The notes beneath the pieces were generated by a model. It saw only the letters and a list, made by a program, of their open reading frames with translations, ran no database searches and was not told where the DNA came from. 7,557 nt of DNA from the NCBI GenBank assembly GCA_017550775.1, contig JAFZOA010000366.1, positions 1-7,557 on the forward strand, written 5' to 3'. The stretch is from Ruminiclostridium sp. Lineage in GTDB: Bacteria; Bacillota_A; Clostridia; Oscillospirales; Ruminococcaceae. Positions 1 to 6,573 of this stretch are shown in pieces; positions within the stretch are counted from its first letter, which is position 1; every line of letters starts with the position of its first letter. The position numbers and the translations under genes were made by a program.

Positions 1-1314
1 GTCAGTCTTGACGTGAACTCCATGAAGCCGCTCGACAACCTCTGCCACCCCGTTTCCGTCATCTACGACGCGGAACAGCTCGCCGCCGACGCTTTCGGTG
101 CCGCACATGCGTACTTCATGGTGGGCGGAACGACCTCCGCCGTACAGAGCATGATACTAACCGCCTGTAAGGCCGGCGACAAGATAATCCTCCCCCGGAA
201 CGTCCACAAGAGCGTCATAAACGCACTCGTGCTGTGCGGTGCGGAGCCTGTGTACGTCAACCCCGAGGTGGATAACCACATCGGTATTGCTCTCGGAATG
301 GAGCTTTCGCAGGTCGAAAAGGCGATGAACGAAAATCCCGGTGCGGTAGCCGTGCTTGTCAATAACCCCACCTACTACGGGGTATGCTCGGATATCCGTT
401 CGATAGTAAAGCTCGCCCACGACCGCGGTATGCTGGTGCTCGCGGACGAGGCGCACGGTACCCACCTGTACTTCCACGAGGCGCTTCCCGTTTCCGCAAT
501 GGAGGCGGGCGCGGACATGGCGGCGGTGTCCATGCACAAGTCCGGCGGAAGCCTGACGCAAAGCTCGCTTATGCTGCTGAGTTCCACGGTCAACACCCGC
601 TATGTCGAGCAGATCATCAACCTCACCCAGACCACGAGCGCGTCATACCTGCTCTTGTCGAGCCTTGACATATCCCGCCGCAATCTTGCACTGAGAGGGC
701 ATGAGTCCTTCGAGAAGGTGACGAAAATGGCGGAGTACGCCCGCAGCGAGATAAACTCGATCGGCGGATATTACGCCTACGGGCGGGACATAGTAAACGG
801 GAGCAGCATCTTCGACTTCGACGTGACAAAGCTTTCGGTCTATACCCGCGACATGGGACTTACCGGTATCGAGGTATATGATCTGCTTCGTGACGAATAT
901 GACATTCAGATCGAGTTCGGCGATATCGGTAATATCCTCGCCTATATCTCGATAGGCGACCGGATACAGGACATAGAGCGCCTTGTGGGTGCGCTTGAGG
1001 ACATAAAGAGACTGTACTCGCGGACAAGCTCGAAGCTCCACAACGCGGAGTACATCACGCCTATCGTGGCGGCGACCCCGCAGAAGGCGTTCTACTCCGA
1101 AAAGAAGCTCGTCCCGATACGCGAGACGGCCGGTATGATATGCGGCGAGTTCGTGATGTGCTACCCGCCCGGGATCCCGATACTCGCGCCGGGCGAACAG
1201 ATAACGAGTGAGATCATAAGCTACATTCTTTACGCGAAGGAAAAAGGCTGCTCGATGCAGGGTCCCGAAGACCCGGAGCTGGAGAAGCTCAATGTCCTTT
1301 CTTCGATCAATTAG
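1..1314 (+). CDS. speA: Arginine decarboxylase, Orn/Lys/Arg decarboxylase family (fold type I), N-terminus missing
   Basis: This PLP enzyme very likely decarboxylates arginine to agmatine, the entry step for AguA and AguB downstream. The frame is open from base 1 and already inside family sequence (SMKPLDNLCHP), so the gene is cut by the window edge; the GTG at 13 is internal, not the start. Relatives are about 480-490 residues and 437 are present, so roughly 50 N-terminal residues, including the usual MPGHK-type motif, are missing. Seen motifs: VGGTTSAVQSMIL and PRNVHKSVI (cofactor-phosphate region), LADEAHGTH (Asp contacting the PLP ring, then His) and SMHKSGGSLTQSS, where the lysine at 538-540 should form the Schiff base. 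The C-terminal third (about 1021-1314) carries the family's small domain, with GEFVMCYPPGIPILAPGE. Lysine or ornithine specificity cannot be excluded from sequence alone; arginine is inferred from the aguA and aguB neighbours. Confidence 0.93.
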   Translation, partial: VSLDVNSMKPLDNLCHPVSVIYDAEQLAADAFGAAHAYFMVGGTTSAVQSMILTACKAGDKIILPRNVHKSVINALVLCGAEPVYVNPEVDNHIGIALGMELSQVEKAMNENPGAVAVLVNNPTYYGVCSDIRSIVKLAHDRGMLVLADEAHGTHLYFHEALPVSAMEAGADMAAVSMHKSGGSLTQSSLMLLSSTVNTRYVEQIINLTQTTSASYLLLSSLDISRRNLALRGHESFEKVTKMAEYARSEINSIGGYYAYGRDIVNGSSIFDFDVTKLSVYTRDMGLTGIEVYDLLRDEYDIQIEFGDIGNILAYISIGDRIQDIERLVGALEDIKRLYSRTSSKLHNAEYITPIVAATPQKAFYSEKKLVPIRETAGMICGEFVMCYPPGIPILAPGEQITSEIISYILYAKEKGCSMQGPEDPELEKLNVLSSIN

Positions 1315-1386
1315 TGTTTATAACATAAAGCGTTTATTTCCCCGCCTCCGACGGGGGGACTAAGGAAGCTCAAAAGTGGTGATATT
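1315..1386 (+). other. speA-speE gap with a small GC hairpin
   Basis: This 72-base spacer holds a short inverted repeat: CCCCG at 1340-1344 and CGGGG at 1352-1356, with a 7-base loop. An alternative register pairs TCCCC 1339-1343 with GGGGA 1355-1359. No T-run follows, so it is a poor intrinsic terminator. It may be an attenuating or RNA-stabilising hairpin between the decarboxylase and speE. A GGTGAT stretch at 1378-1383 is the likely ribosome binding site for the ATG at 1387. No convincing promoter was seen. Confidence 0.4.
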
Positions 1387-2253
1387 ATGGATTTCTGGTT
1401 CTCCGAAATGCACACGGGCAATGTGAAAATGTCGATACGAGTTGAAAAGCAGCTTTTCAGCGGTACAAGCGACTTCCAGCGCATTGACGTGTTCGAGTCC
1501 GCCGAATTCGGGCGCTTTCTTACGTCCGACGGCAGCGTTATATTCTCCGAGAAGGACGAGTTCACCTACGACGAGATGATCGTCCACGTTCCCATGGCGG
1601 TACATCCGAACGTTAGAAAGGTGCTTGTCATAGGCGGCGGCGACGGCGGTGTGGCGAGAGAGCTCTCCTACTATGACGAGATCGAGCATATCGACGTTGT
1701 TGAGCCGGACGAGATGTTCGTTGACGTGTGCAGAGAATTCTTCCCGGATAATGCCAAGGGTCTCGACGACCCGCGCGTAGAGGTCTCAAACCGTGACGGA
1801 CTGCGGTTCCTGCGCGGTATGCAGGGGGAATACGACCTGATAATAAACGACAGCACCGACCCGCTCGGACACACGGCGGGGCTGTTCACAAAGGAGTTCT
1901 ACGGGAGCTGCTTCAAGGCGCTTCGTGACGACGGTATCATGGTGTATCAGCACGGAAGCCCGTTCTTCGACGAGGACGAGGAGACCTGCCGCGCCATGCA
2001 CCGCAAGGCGTATAAATCCTTCCCGATAAGCCGCGTGTATCAGGCGCATATACCAACCTGTCCGTCCGGCTACTGGCTGTTCGGGTTCGCATCCAAGAAG
2101 TACCACCCGCTGAAGGATCTTGACGCGAAGCGCTGGAACGCGCGGGGGATAAAGACGTGGTACTATACGACGAACCTGCATACCGGCTCATTCATGCTGC
2201 CGAAGTATGTTGAGGATATGCTTGAAGAAGAAGAGGGGGCGGAGAAGAAATGA
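1387..2253 (+). CDS. speE: Polyamine aminopropyltransferase (spermidine synthase family), with unusual pocket residues
   Basis: A 288-residue SpeE-family protein of normal length. Family members transfer the aminopropyl group of decarboxylated SAM to putrescine or another amine. Visible motifs: N-terminal beta domain with W4 and DFQRIDVFES; TYDEM with Tyr61; nucleotide-binding GGGDGG at 83-88 followed by RE; acidic ribose-binding E106; D137 in the adenine region; catalytic DSTDP at 155-159; the C-terminal signature NLHTGSFMLPKYV. Compared with the family as I remember it, four positions near the amine/aminopropyl site differ: D62 where His or Gln is usual (YHEM/YQEM), H162 where DP(I/L)GP normally has Pro, G190 in QHGSP where relatives often have Glu, and C225 in IPTCPSG where Tyr is usual. 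Its own product may therefore differ from spermidine. The start at 1387 fits a GGTGAT ribosome site. The end overlaps the next gene by ATGA. No speD lies in the window. Family assignment is firm; substrate is open. Confidence 0.92.
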   Translation: MDFWFSEMHTGNVKMSIRVEKQLFSGTSDFQRIDVFESAEFGRFLTSDGSVIFSEKDEFTYDEMIVHVPMAVHPNVRKVLVIGGGDGGVARELSYYDEIEHIDVVEPDEMFVDVCREFFPDNAKGLDDPRVEVSNRDGLRFLRGMQGEYDLIINDSTDPLGHTAGLFTKEFYGSCFKALRDDGIMVYQHGSPFFDEDEETCRAMHRKAYKSFPISRVYQAHIPTCPSGYWLFGFASKKYHPLKDLDAKRWNARGIKTWYYTTNLHTGSFMLPKYVEDMLEEEEGAEKK

Positions 2254-2954
2254 CAAGAAGAGAGTTTTCGGCGGATCACCTGATGCTGCGCATTTCAGAC
2301 TGTAATAATATGTCATTCACCTTTGAATCGGGCGGTATCGTGGATATCGCGACCGACGACCCTTCCACAGCAGAGCGCGTGCTTTCCGATGTTATTTCGT
2401 CGATAAACACACATACCCTGGCTTCCGACGGCGTAAGGCTCGACGAGGTGCCGGAGCTTACCGTGAGGCTCGAAGAGGAGATCGCGGGGGAGATAAAGAG
2501 CAGATACGGTATCGACTGTGCCGTGAAATTCGACTATATGCTCCCGGACGAGAGCTCGCAGAAGATGATAGACGATATGGAGCGCATGAAGAAGATGTCC
2601 GACCCCGCCTATGCCGCCGCGGAGCTCGAAAGGGCGATGAAACAGGCACAGGAAACGGCGCTGAAAAACGGCATGACTATGCAGGACATTCAGAATTTAC
2701 AGAATGCTCCGTTGCCGGAGTTCAAGCCGCTTCCCGACACCGACGACCCGCTGGAGAGAGCAAAGGCGATCACAGCACAGGTCGAGCAGATGAAGCAGAT
2801 GGCGATGAACGGGTCGCTCGGAGCTCCCGCTGCTGCCGCGGTGCCGGCTGTGAATGTTCAGCCGCCTCAGTCGCGCCCGAATTTCTGCTATAACTGCGGA
2901 AAAAAGCTCCCGGAAAGCGGGAACTTCTGTCCTAACTGCGGAACAAAGATATAA
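2250..2954 (+). CDS. Zinc-ribbon protein with SPFH/YdjI-like C-terminal region, function unknown
   Basis: A 234-residue protein I cannot assign a function. Its last 24 residues form a clear zinc ribbon, with Cys213/216 and Cys227/230 as two CxxCG knuckles. Residues about 45-150 (a VLSDVISSIN segment, then VPELTVRLEEEI, KSRYGIDCAV, an SSQKMIDDMERMK helix and DPAYAAAELERAM) resemble, from memory, the end of the SPFH domain and the helix after it in bacterial YdjI-type proteins, which also end in a zinc ribbon. The main SPFH beta core is absent, so this would be a shortened relative. Residues 180-210 are an Ala/Pro-rich linker. There is no signal peptide or membrane segment, so it is probably cytosolic. 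GGAG at 2241-2244 and the ATGA overlap with speE imply translational coupling and matched expression. It could be a scaffold or regulator of the neighbouring enzymes, but nothing in the sequence proves that. Confidence 0.8.
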   Translation: MTRREFSADHLMLRISDCNNMSFTFESGGIVDIATDDPSTAERVLSDVISSINTHTLASDGVRLDEVPELTVRLEEEIAGEIKSRYGIDCAVKFDYMLPDESSQKMIDDMERMKKMSDPAYAAAELERAMKQAQETALKNGMTMQDIQNLQNAPLPEFKPLPDTDDPLERAKAITAQVEQMKQMAMNGSLGAPAAAAVPAVNVQPPQSRPNFCYNCGKKLPESGNFCPNCGTKI

Positions 2955-3089
2955 CGCAATGTGCAGGTCACAGTGTATGGTTATTGCGTCGACTGCGGAG
3001 CTTTTCAGATCCGCGCGCAGCGCGCACCTCAACTGTAAACTGAGAAAGTCAACCGAATATTATGATACATTGATACAGGAGGAACAAAA
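2955..3089 (+). other. 135-base structured gap, possible leader or internal regulatory region
   Basis: This is the longest non-coding stretch in the cluster. It contains a perfect 7-bp inverted repeat (ACGCAAT 2954-2960 with ATTGCGT 2983-2989, 22-base loop). Two further stems share bases and so exclude each other: GCGGA 2995-2999 with TCCGC 3010-3014, and GCGCG 3013-3017 with CGCGC 3021-3025. An open frame of 44 codons runs from an ATG at 2959 to a TGA at 3091-3093, overlapping the next start as ATGA, but it lacks a good ribosome site. A TATGAT at 3061-3066 could be a -10 box, yet no -35 hexamer stands out at the right distance. GATACA occurs twice (3064-3069 and 3072-3077). There is no T-run, so no terminator is called. 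Confidence 0.35.
3077..3082 (+). promoter_or_regulatory. Consensus Shine-Dalgarno AGGAGG
   Basis: A perfect AGGAGG lies 7 bases before the ATG at 3090 and fixes that start. It is the strongest ribosome site in the window; most other genes here rely on weaker sites or on start/stop overlap. This suggests that the dehydrogenase begins an independently translated segment of the operon. Confidence 0.8.
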
Positions 3090-4343
3090 ATGAAGTTAAT
3101 GGTAATAGGCTGCGGCGGCGTTGCTACCGTCGCGATACACAAGTGCTGTGAAAACCCGGTATTCACCGAGATAATGATAGCGAGCCGCACAAAGAGCAAG
3201 TGTGACGCTCTCGCCGACAAGCTCAGGAACAAGACCAAGGCTGTGCTTACCACGGCGACCGTTGACGCGGACAGCTTTGAGTCCCTGTGCGCGCTGATGA
3301 AGGAGTATAAGCCCCATACCGTGCTCAATGTCGCGCTTCCGTATCAGGATCTTACGATCATGGACGCATGCCTCGAATGCGGTGCGAACTATGTCGATAC
3401 CGCAAACTATGAGGCGGAGGACACCGACGACCCGGAGTGGAGAGCGGTGTACGAGAAGCGCTGCAAGGAAAAGGGATTTACCGCGTATTTCGACTACTCG
3501 TGGCAGTGGGCGTATCAGGACAAGTTCAAGGCGGCGGGGCTCACCGCGCTGCTCGGTACCGGCTTCGACCCCGGCGTTACCAGCGTTTATACCGCCTATG
3601 CGCTCAAGCACTACTTTGACGAGATACACTATATCGACATACTCGACTGCAACGGCGGCGACCACGGCTATCCCTTCGCCACCAACTTCAACCCGGAGAT
3701 CAATCTGCGCGAGGTGTCCGCAAACGGCTCCTACTGGGAGGACGGACACTGGGTAGAGACAAAGCCCATGGAGATCAAGCGTGAGTACAACTTCGACGGT
3801 GTTGGCATGAAGGATATGTACCTGCTGCACCACGAGGAGATAGAGTCGCTCGCCAAGAATATCCCGAATGTCAAGCGCATACGCTTCTTTATGACCTTCG
3901 GCCAGTCTTACCTTATGCACATGAACTGCTTACAGAACGTCGGTATGCTCGGCACGACCCCGGTGATGTTCGAGGGGCATGAGATAGTGCCGATAAAGTT
4001 CCTTAAGGCGCTTCTTCCCGACCCGGCTTCTCTCGGCCCGCGCACCGTCGGCAAGACCAACATCGGCTGTATCTTCCGCGGTGTCAAGGACGGCAAGGAG
4101 AGAAACATCTATATCTACAACGTCTGCGACCACCAGGAGTGTTACAAAGAGACCGGCGCGCAGGCTGTGTCCTACACCACCGGCGTTCCCGCGATGATCG
4201 GCACCGCTATGGTGGCGAGCGGCACATGGAGCGGCGCGGGCGTGTTCAACGTTGAGGAGTTCGACCCCGACCCGTATATGGACGCGCTGAACAAGTACGG
4301 TCTGCCGTGGCAGGTGAACGAGAGCCCGGTATTGGTAGACTGA
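3090..4343 (+). CDS. Carboxynorspermidine/carboxyspermidine dehydrogenase (synthase), saccharopine dehydrogenase family
   Basis: This NAD(P)H enzyme (EC 1.5.1.43 type) reductively condenses aspartate semialdehyde with putrescine to carboxyspermidine, or with diaminopropane to carboxynorspermidine. The 417-residue length is normal for the bacterial family. An N-terminal Rossmann fold opens with VIGCGGVATVA (residues 5-15) and continues through IASRTKSKCD and HTVLNVALPYQD. NYVDTANYEAEDTDDPEW is the family's conserved segment, and LLGTGFDPGVTSVYT leads into the catalytic domain, which contains DCNGGDHGYPFATNFNPE. The C-terminal region includes YTTGVPAMIGTAM. Family knowledge and the immediately following nspC (one base apart) make carboxy(nor)spermidine synthesis far more likely than lysine-pathway saccharopine dehydrogenase. 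Because aguA and aguB follow, putrescine is the likely amine and carboxyspermidine the likely product; agmatine as amine is a less likely alternative. Confidence 0.93.
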   Translation: MKLMVIGCGGVATVAIHKCCENPVFTEIMIASRTKSKCDALADKLRNKTKAVLTTATVDADSFESLCALMKEYKPHTVLNVALPYQDLTIMDACLECGANYVDTANYEAEDTDDPEWRAVYEKRCKEKGFTAYFDYSWQWAYQDKFKAAGLTALLGTGFDPGVTSVYTAYALKHYFDEIHYIDILDCNGGDHGYPFATNFNPEINLREVSANGSYWEDGHWVETKPMEIKREYNFDGVGMKDMYLLHHEEIESLAKNIPNVKRIRFFMTFGQSYLMHMNCLQNVGMLGTTPVMFEGHEIVPIKFLKALLPDPASLGPRTVGKTNIGCIFRGVKDGKERNIYIYNVCDHQECYKETGAQAVSYTTGVPAMIGTAMVASGTWSGAGVFNVEEFDPDPYMDALNKYGLPWQVNESPVLVD

Positions 4344-4344
4344 G

Positions 4345-5490
4345 ATGATGAACGAAAGACTGCTGCCGAGAACGGAGCTGGGCGAGATAATGACACCCGC
4401 TTACGTTATCGACGAGAGCGCTCTGCACCGCAATCTGAAGATACTGTATGATGTGCTGCGGCGTTCCGGCTGTAAAATTCTCCTCGCGCAAAAGGCGTTT
4501 TCCATGTTCGCGGTTTACCCGATGATAGGCGAATATCTCTCGGGAACCACCGCGAGCGGGCTGTATGAAGCGAAGCTCGGGCGGGAAGAGTTCGGCGGCG
4601 AAGTACACGTTTTCTCGCCTGCGTACAAGGACAGCGAGTTTGGCGATTTAGCGGAGATATCCGACCATATCGTGTTCAACTCCTTTGCTCAGCTCCGCAA
4701 ATTCCGCTCCCGCAGCAAGGGCAAAAGCATCGGCATACGCGTAAACCCGGAGTGCTCAACGCAGGACGAGCCGATATATGACCCCTGCGCGCCGAACTCG
4801 CGGCTCGGCGTGACTCTCCCGAACTTCGACGAAGCGGAGTTTGAGGGAGTTGACGGGCTACACTTCCATACCCTCTGCGAGCAGGGCTTTGAGCCGCTTA
4901 CAAAAACCGTGGAAGCTGTGGAGCAGAAATTCGGCAAGTATCTGCACAAATGCAAATGGGTGAATTTCGGCGGCGGGCATCACATAACCAAGCCCGGCTA
5001 CGACATCGAGGGGCTTGTATCGCTCATAAAGCGGTTCTCCGAAAAGTATGGGGTACAGGTCTATCTCGAACCCGGAGAGGCTGTGGTGCTGAACGCGGGG
5101 TGGCTTGTGACCGAGGTTATGGAGATCGTGCATAACGGCATGGATATCGCGATACTCGACACAAGCGCGGCGTGCCATATGCCGGACGTGCTGGAAATGC
5201 CCTACCGTCCGCCGCTTTTTAACAGCGGACAGCCCGGCGAGAAGAAATACACCTACCGCCTGTCCTCACGCACCTGTCTTGCCGGCGACATCATCGGGGA
5301 CTACAGCTTCGACGAGCCGCTTAAAGAGGGCGACAGGCTCTGCTTCGAGGATATGGCGCTGTACACCATGGTCAAGAACAACACCTTCAACGGTATGCCT
5401 CTGCCCGACATCGGGATACTGCACGAGAACGGGGAGTACGAGCTTGTGAAGCGGTTCGGGTACGAGGATTTCAAGGGGAGGCTGTCATGA
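4345..5490 (+). CDS. nspC: Carboxynorspermidine/carboxyspermidine decarboxylase
   Basis: A fold-type-III (alanine racemase-like) PLP decarboxylase that removes the carboxyl of carboxyspermidine or carboxynorspermidine (EC 4.1.1.96 type) to release the polyamine. The 381 residues match the family. Residues seen: Schiff-base Lys50 in LAQKAFS, substrate-barrel HFHTLCEQ at 173-180, phosphate-binding GGGHH at 209-213, EPGEA at 242-246, the family signature ACHMPDVLEMPYRP at 276-289, and the catalytic-type Cys311 in TCLAGD, followed by NNTFNG. Two adjacent ATGs, at 4345 and 4348, could each serve as start; the choice changes the protein by one residue. No strong ribosome site precedes them and only one base separates this gene from the dehydrogenase stop, so translation is probably coupled. 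The signature clearly separates it from diaminopimelate and ornithine decarboxylases of the same fold. Confidence 0.94.
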   Translation: MMNERLLPRTELGEIMTPAYVIDESALHRNLKILYDVLRRSGCKILLAQKAFSMFAVYPMIGEYLSGTTASGLYEAKLGREEFGGEVHVFSPAYKDSEFGDLAEISDHIVFNSFAQLRKFRSRSKGKSIGIRVNPECSTQDEPIYDPCAPNSRLGVTLPNFDEAEFEGVDGLHFHTLCEQGFEPLTKTVEAVEQKFGKYLHKCKWVNFGGGHHITKPGYDIEGLVSLIKRFSEKYGVQVYLEPGEAVVLNAGWLVTEVMEIVHNGMDIAILDTSAACHMPDVLEMPYRPPLFNSGQPGEKKYTYRLSSRTCLAGDIIGDYSFDEPLKEGDRLCFEDMALYTMVKNNTFNGMPLPDIGILHENGEYELVKRFGYEDFKGRLS

Positions 5491-6566
5491 GCTTTCGTAT
5501 GCCTGCCGAATTTGAGCGTCAGCAAGCCGCGATACTGATATTCCCGGAACGCCCCGGCTCATGGGGCTATGGGGCTGTGCCGGCGCAGAAGGTCTTCGCG
5601 GAGATCATAAACACCATAGCAAAGCACGAGCGCGTGTACGTCGCCGTGAGCGATAACACCCGCCCGGCGGCGGAAAAGCTGCTCGTCCGGGAAAATGTCA
5701 CGCTGCTCGATATACCGGCCGACGACGCGTGGGCGAGGGACGTTGCCCCGACGTTCGTGAAGAACGATGCGACCGGGGAACTTCGCGGGGTAAGCTGGCG
5801 GTTCAACGCGTGGGGAGGCTCTTACGACGGGCTGTACGCGCACTGGGAGAAGGACGATGCGTTCGCGGAGGCGTTCTGCCGCAATGCGGGGTTTGACTGC
5901 GTAAGCGCGGGAGACTTCGTGCTTGAGGGCGGCTCGATACACTCCGACGGCGAGGGGACGATACTTACCACAGAAGCCTGTCTTCTCAGCAAGGGGAGAA
6001 ATCCCGGAATGACGAAAGAGGAGATCGGGCGGACGCTGTGCGAATACCTCGGCGGAGAAAAGGTGATCTGGCTCCCGCGCGGGATATATAACGACGAGAC
6101 CAACGAGCACGTTGACAACGTCTGTGCGTTTATTCGCCCGGCGGAGGTTGTGCTCGCGTGGACGGACGATGTGAACGACCCGCAGTATGAGTTGTCCGCG
6201 GCTTGTCTGGAGGTGCTTGAACACAGCACCGACGCAAGGGGAAGAAAGCTTACCGTACACAAGCTCCCCATTCCGGATGTGCCGGTATGCGTGACGGAGC
6301 ACGACCTTGCGGGCTACACCTTCGAGGACGGCGAGGACACGCGCGAGGTGGGAGAACGGCTTGCCGCCTCCTACGTCAACTTTTTCTTCGCGAACGATAT
6401 CGTGCTGCTCCCGCAGTTCGGCGGCGAAAACACGGCGAGCGACAGACGCGCCCTCGATATCATGCGATCGCTGCTGCCAGAACGGGAGATCGTACCGATA
6501 GACGCTATCGAGATAATCAAGGGCGGCGGAAACATACACTGCATAACACAGCAGATACCGGAGTGA
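5487..6566 (+). CDS. aguA: Agmatine deiminase
   Basis: This guanidine-modifying enzyme (EC 3.5.3.12) hydrolyses agmatine to N-carbamoylputrescine and ammonia, taking the product of the upstream arginine decarboxylase. It has 359 residues, close to the usual 360-370. Motifs: MPAEFERQQAA...FPERPGSWGYGA at the N-terminus, WARDVAP with Asp85, LEGGSIHSDGEGTILTTE then CLLSKGRNP, PRGIYNDETNEHVDN with catalytic His208, and C-terminal GGGNIHCITQQIP with nucleophile Cys352. All expected catalytic residues are present. The start overlaps the nspC stop as ATGA (5487-5490), with an AGGGGAGG ribosome site at 5474-5481 about 5 bases upstream. This tight coupling to the carboxyspermidine genes argues for a biosynthetic role rather than the agmatine catabolism seen in acid-resistance clusters, which usually add a transporter and carbamate kinase; neither is present here. 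Confidence 0.96.
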   Translation: MSFRMPAEFERQQAAILIFPERPGSWGYGAVPAQKVFAEIINTIAKHERVYVAVSDNTRPAAEKLLVRENVTLLDIPADDAWARDVAPTFVKNDATGELRGVSWRFNAWGGSYDGLYAHWEKDDAFAEAFCRNAGFDCVSAGDFVLEGGSIHSDGEGTILTTEACLLSKGRNPGMTKEEIGRTLCEYLGGEKVIWLPRGIYNDETNEHVDNVCAFIRPAEVVLAWTDDVNDPQYELSAACLEVLEHSTDARGRKLTVHKLPIPDVPVCVTEHDLAGYTFEDGEDTREVGERLAASYVNFFFANDIVLLPQFGGENTASDRRALDIMRSLLPEREIVPIDAIEIIKGGGNIHCITQQIPE

Positions 6567-6573
6567 GGTCGGA

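Noticed and set aside
13..15. GTG as the start codon of the arginine decarboxylase
   Set aside because: The frame is open and family-like from base 1, and the N-terminal segment expected in this family would be missing; the true start is upstream of the window.
1340..1356. Intrinsic terminator after speA
   Set aside because: The stem is only about 5 bp and no run of T follows, while speE continues the same pathway on the same strand.
3061..3066. TATGAT as the -10 box of an internal promoter
   Set aside because: No TTGACA-like hexamer lies 16-18 bases upstream, and transcription would begin only about 17 bases before the ATG; kept as a note on the gap rather than called as a promoter.
3096..3920. 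Minus-strand open frame of 274 codons opposite the dehydrogenase
   Set aside because: Antisense to a clearly functional gene, with no known motif and no ribosome site seen.
3090..4343. Saccharopine dehydrogenase of lysine metabolism
   Set aside because: The direct nspC partner and surrounding polyamine genes, plus family-specific segments, point to carboxy(nor)spermidine synthesis instead.
5559..6539. Long minus-strand open frame (326 codons) opposite aguA
   Set aside because: It mirrors the codon bias of the GC-rich aguA gene, whose catalytic motifs are all intact; the minus-strand translation is Arg/Val/His-rich with no recognisable domain.
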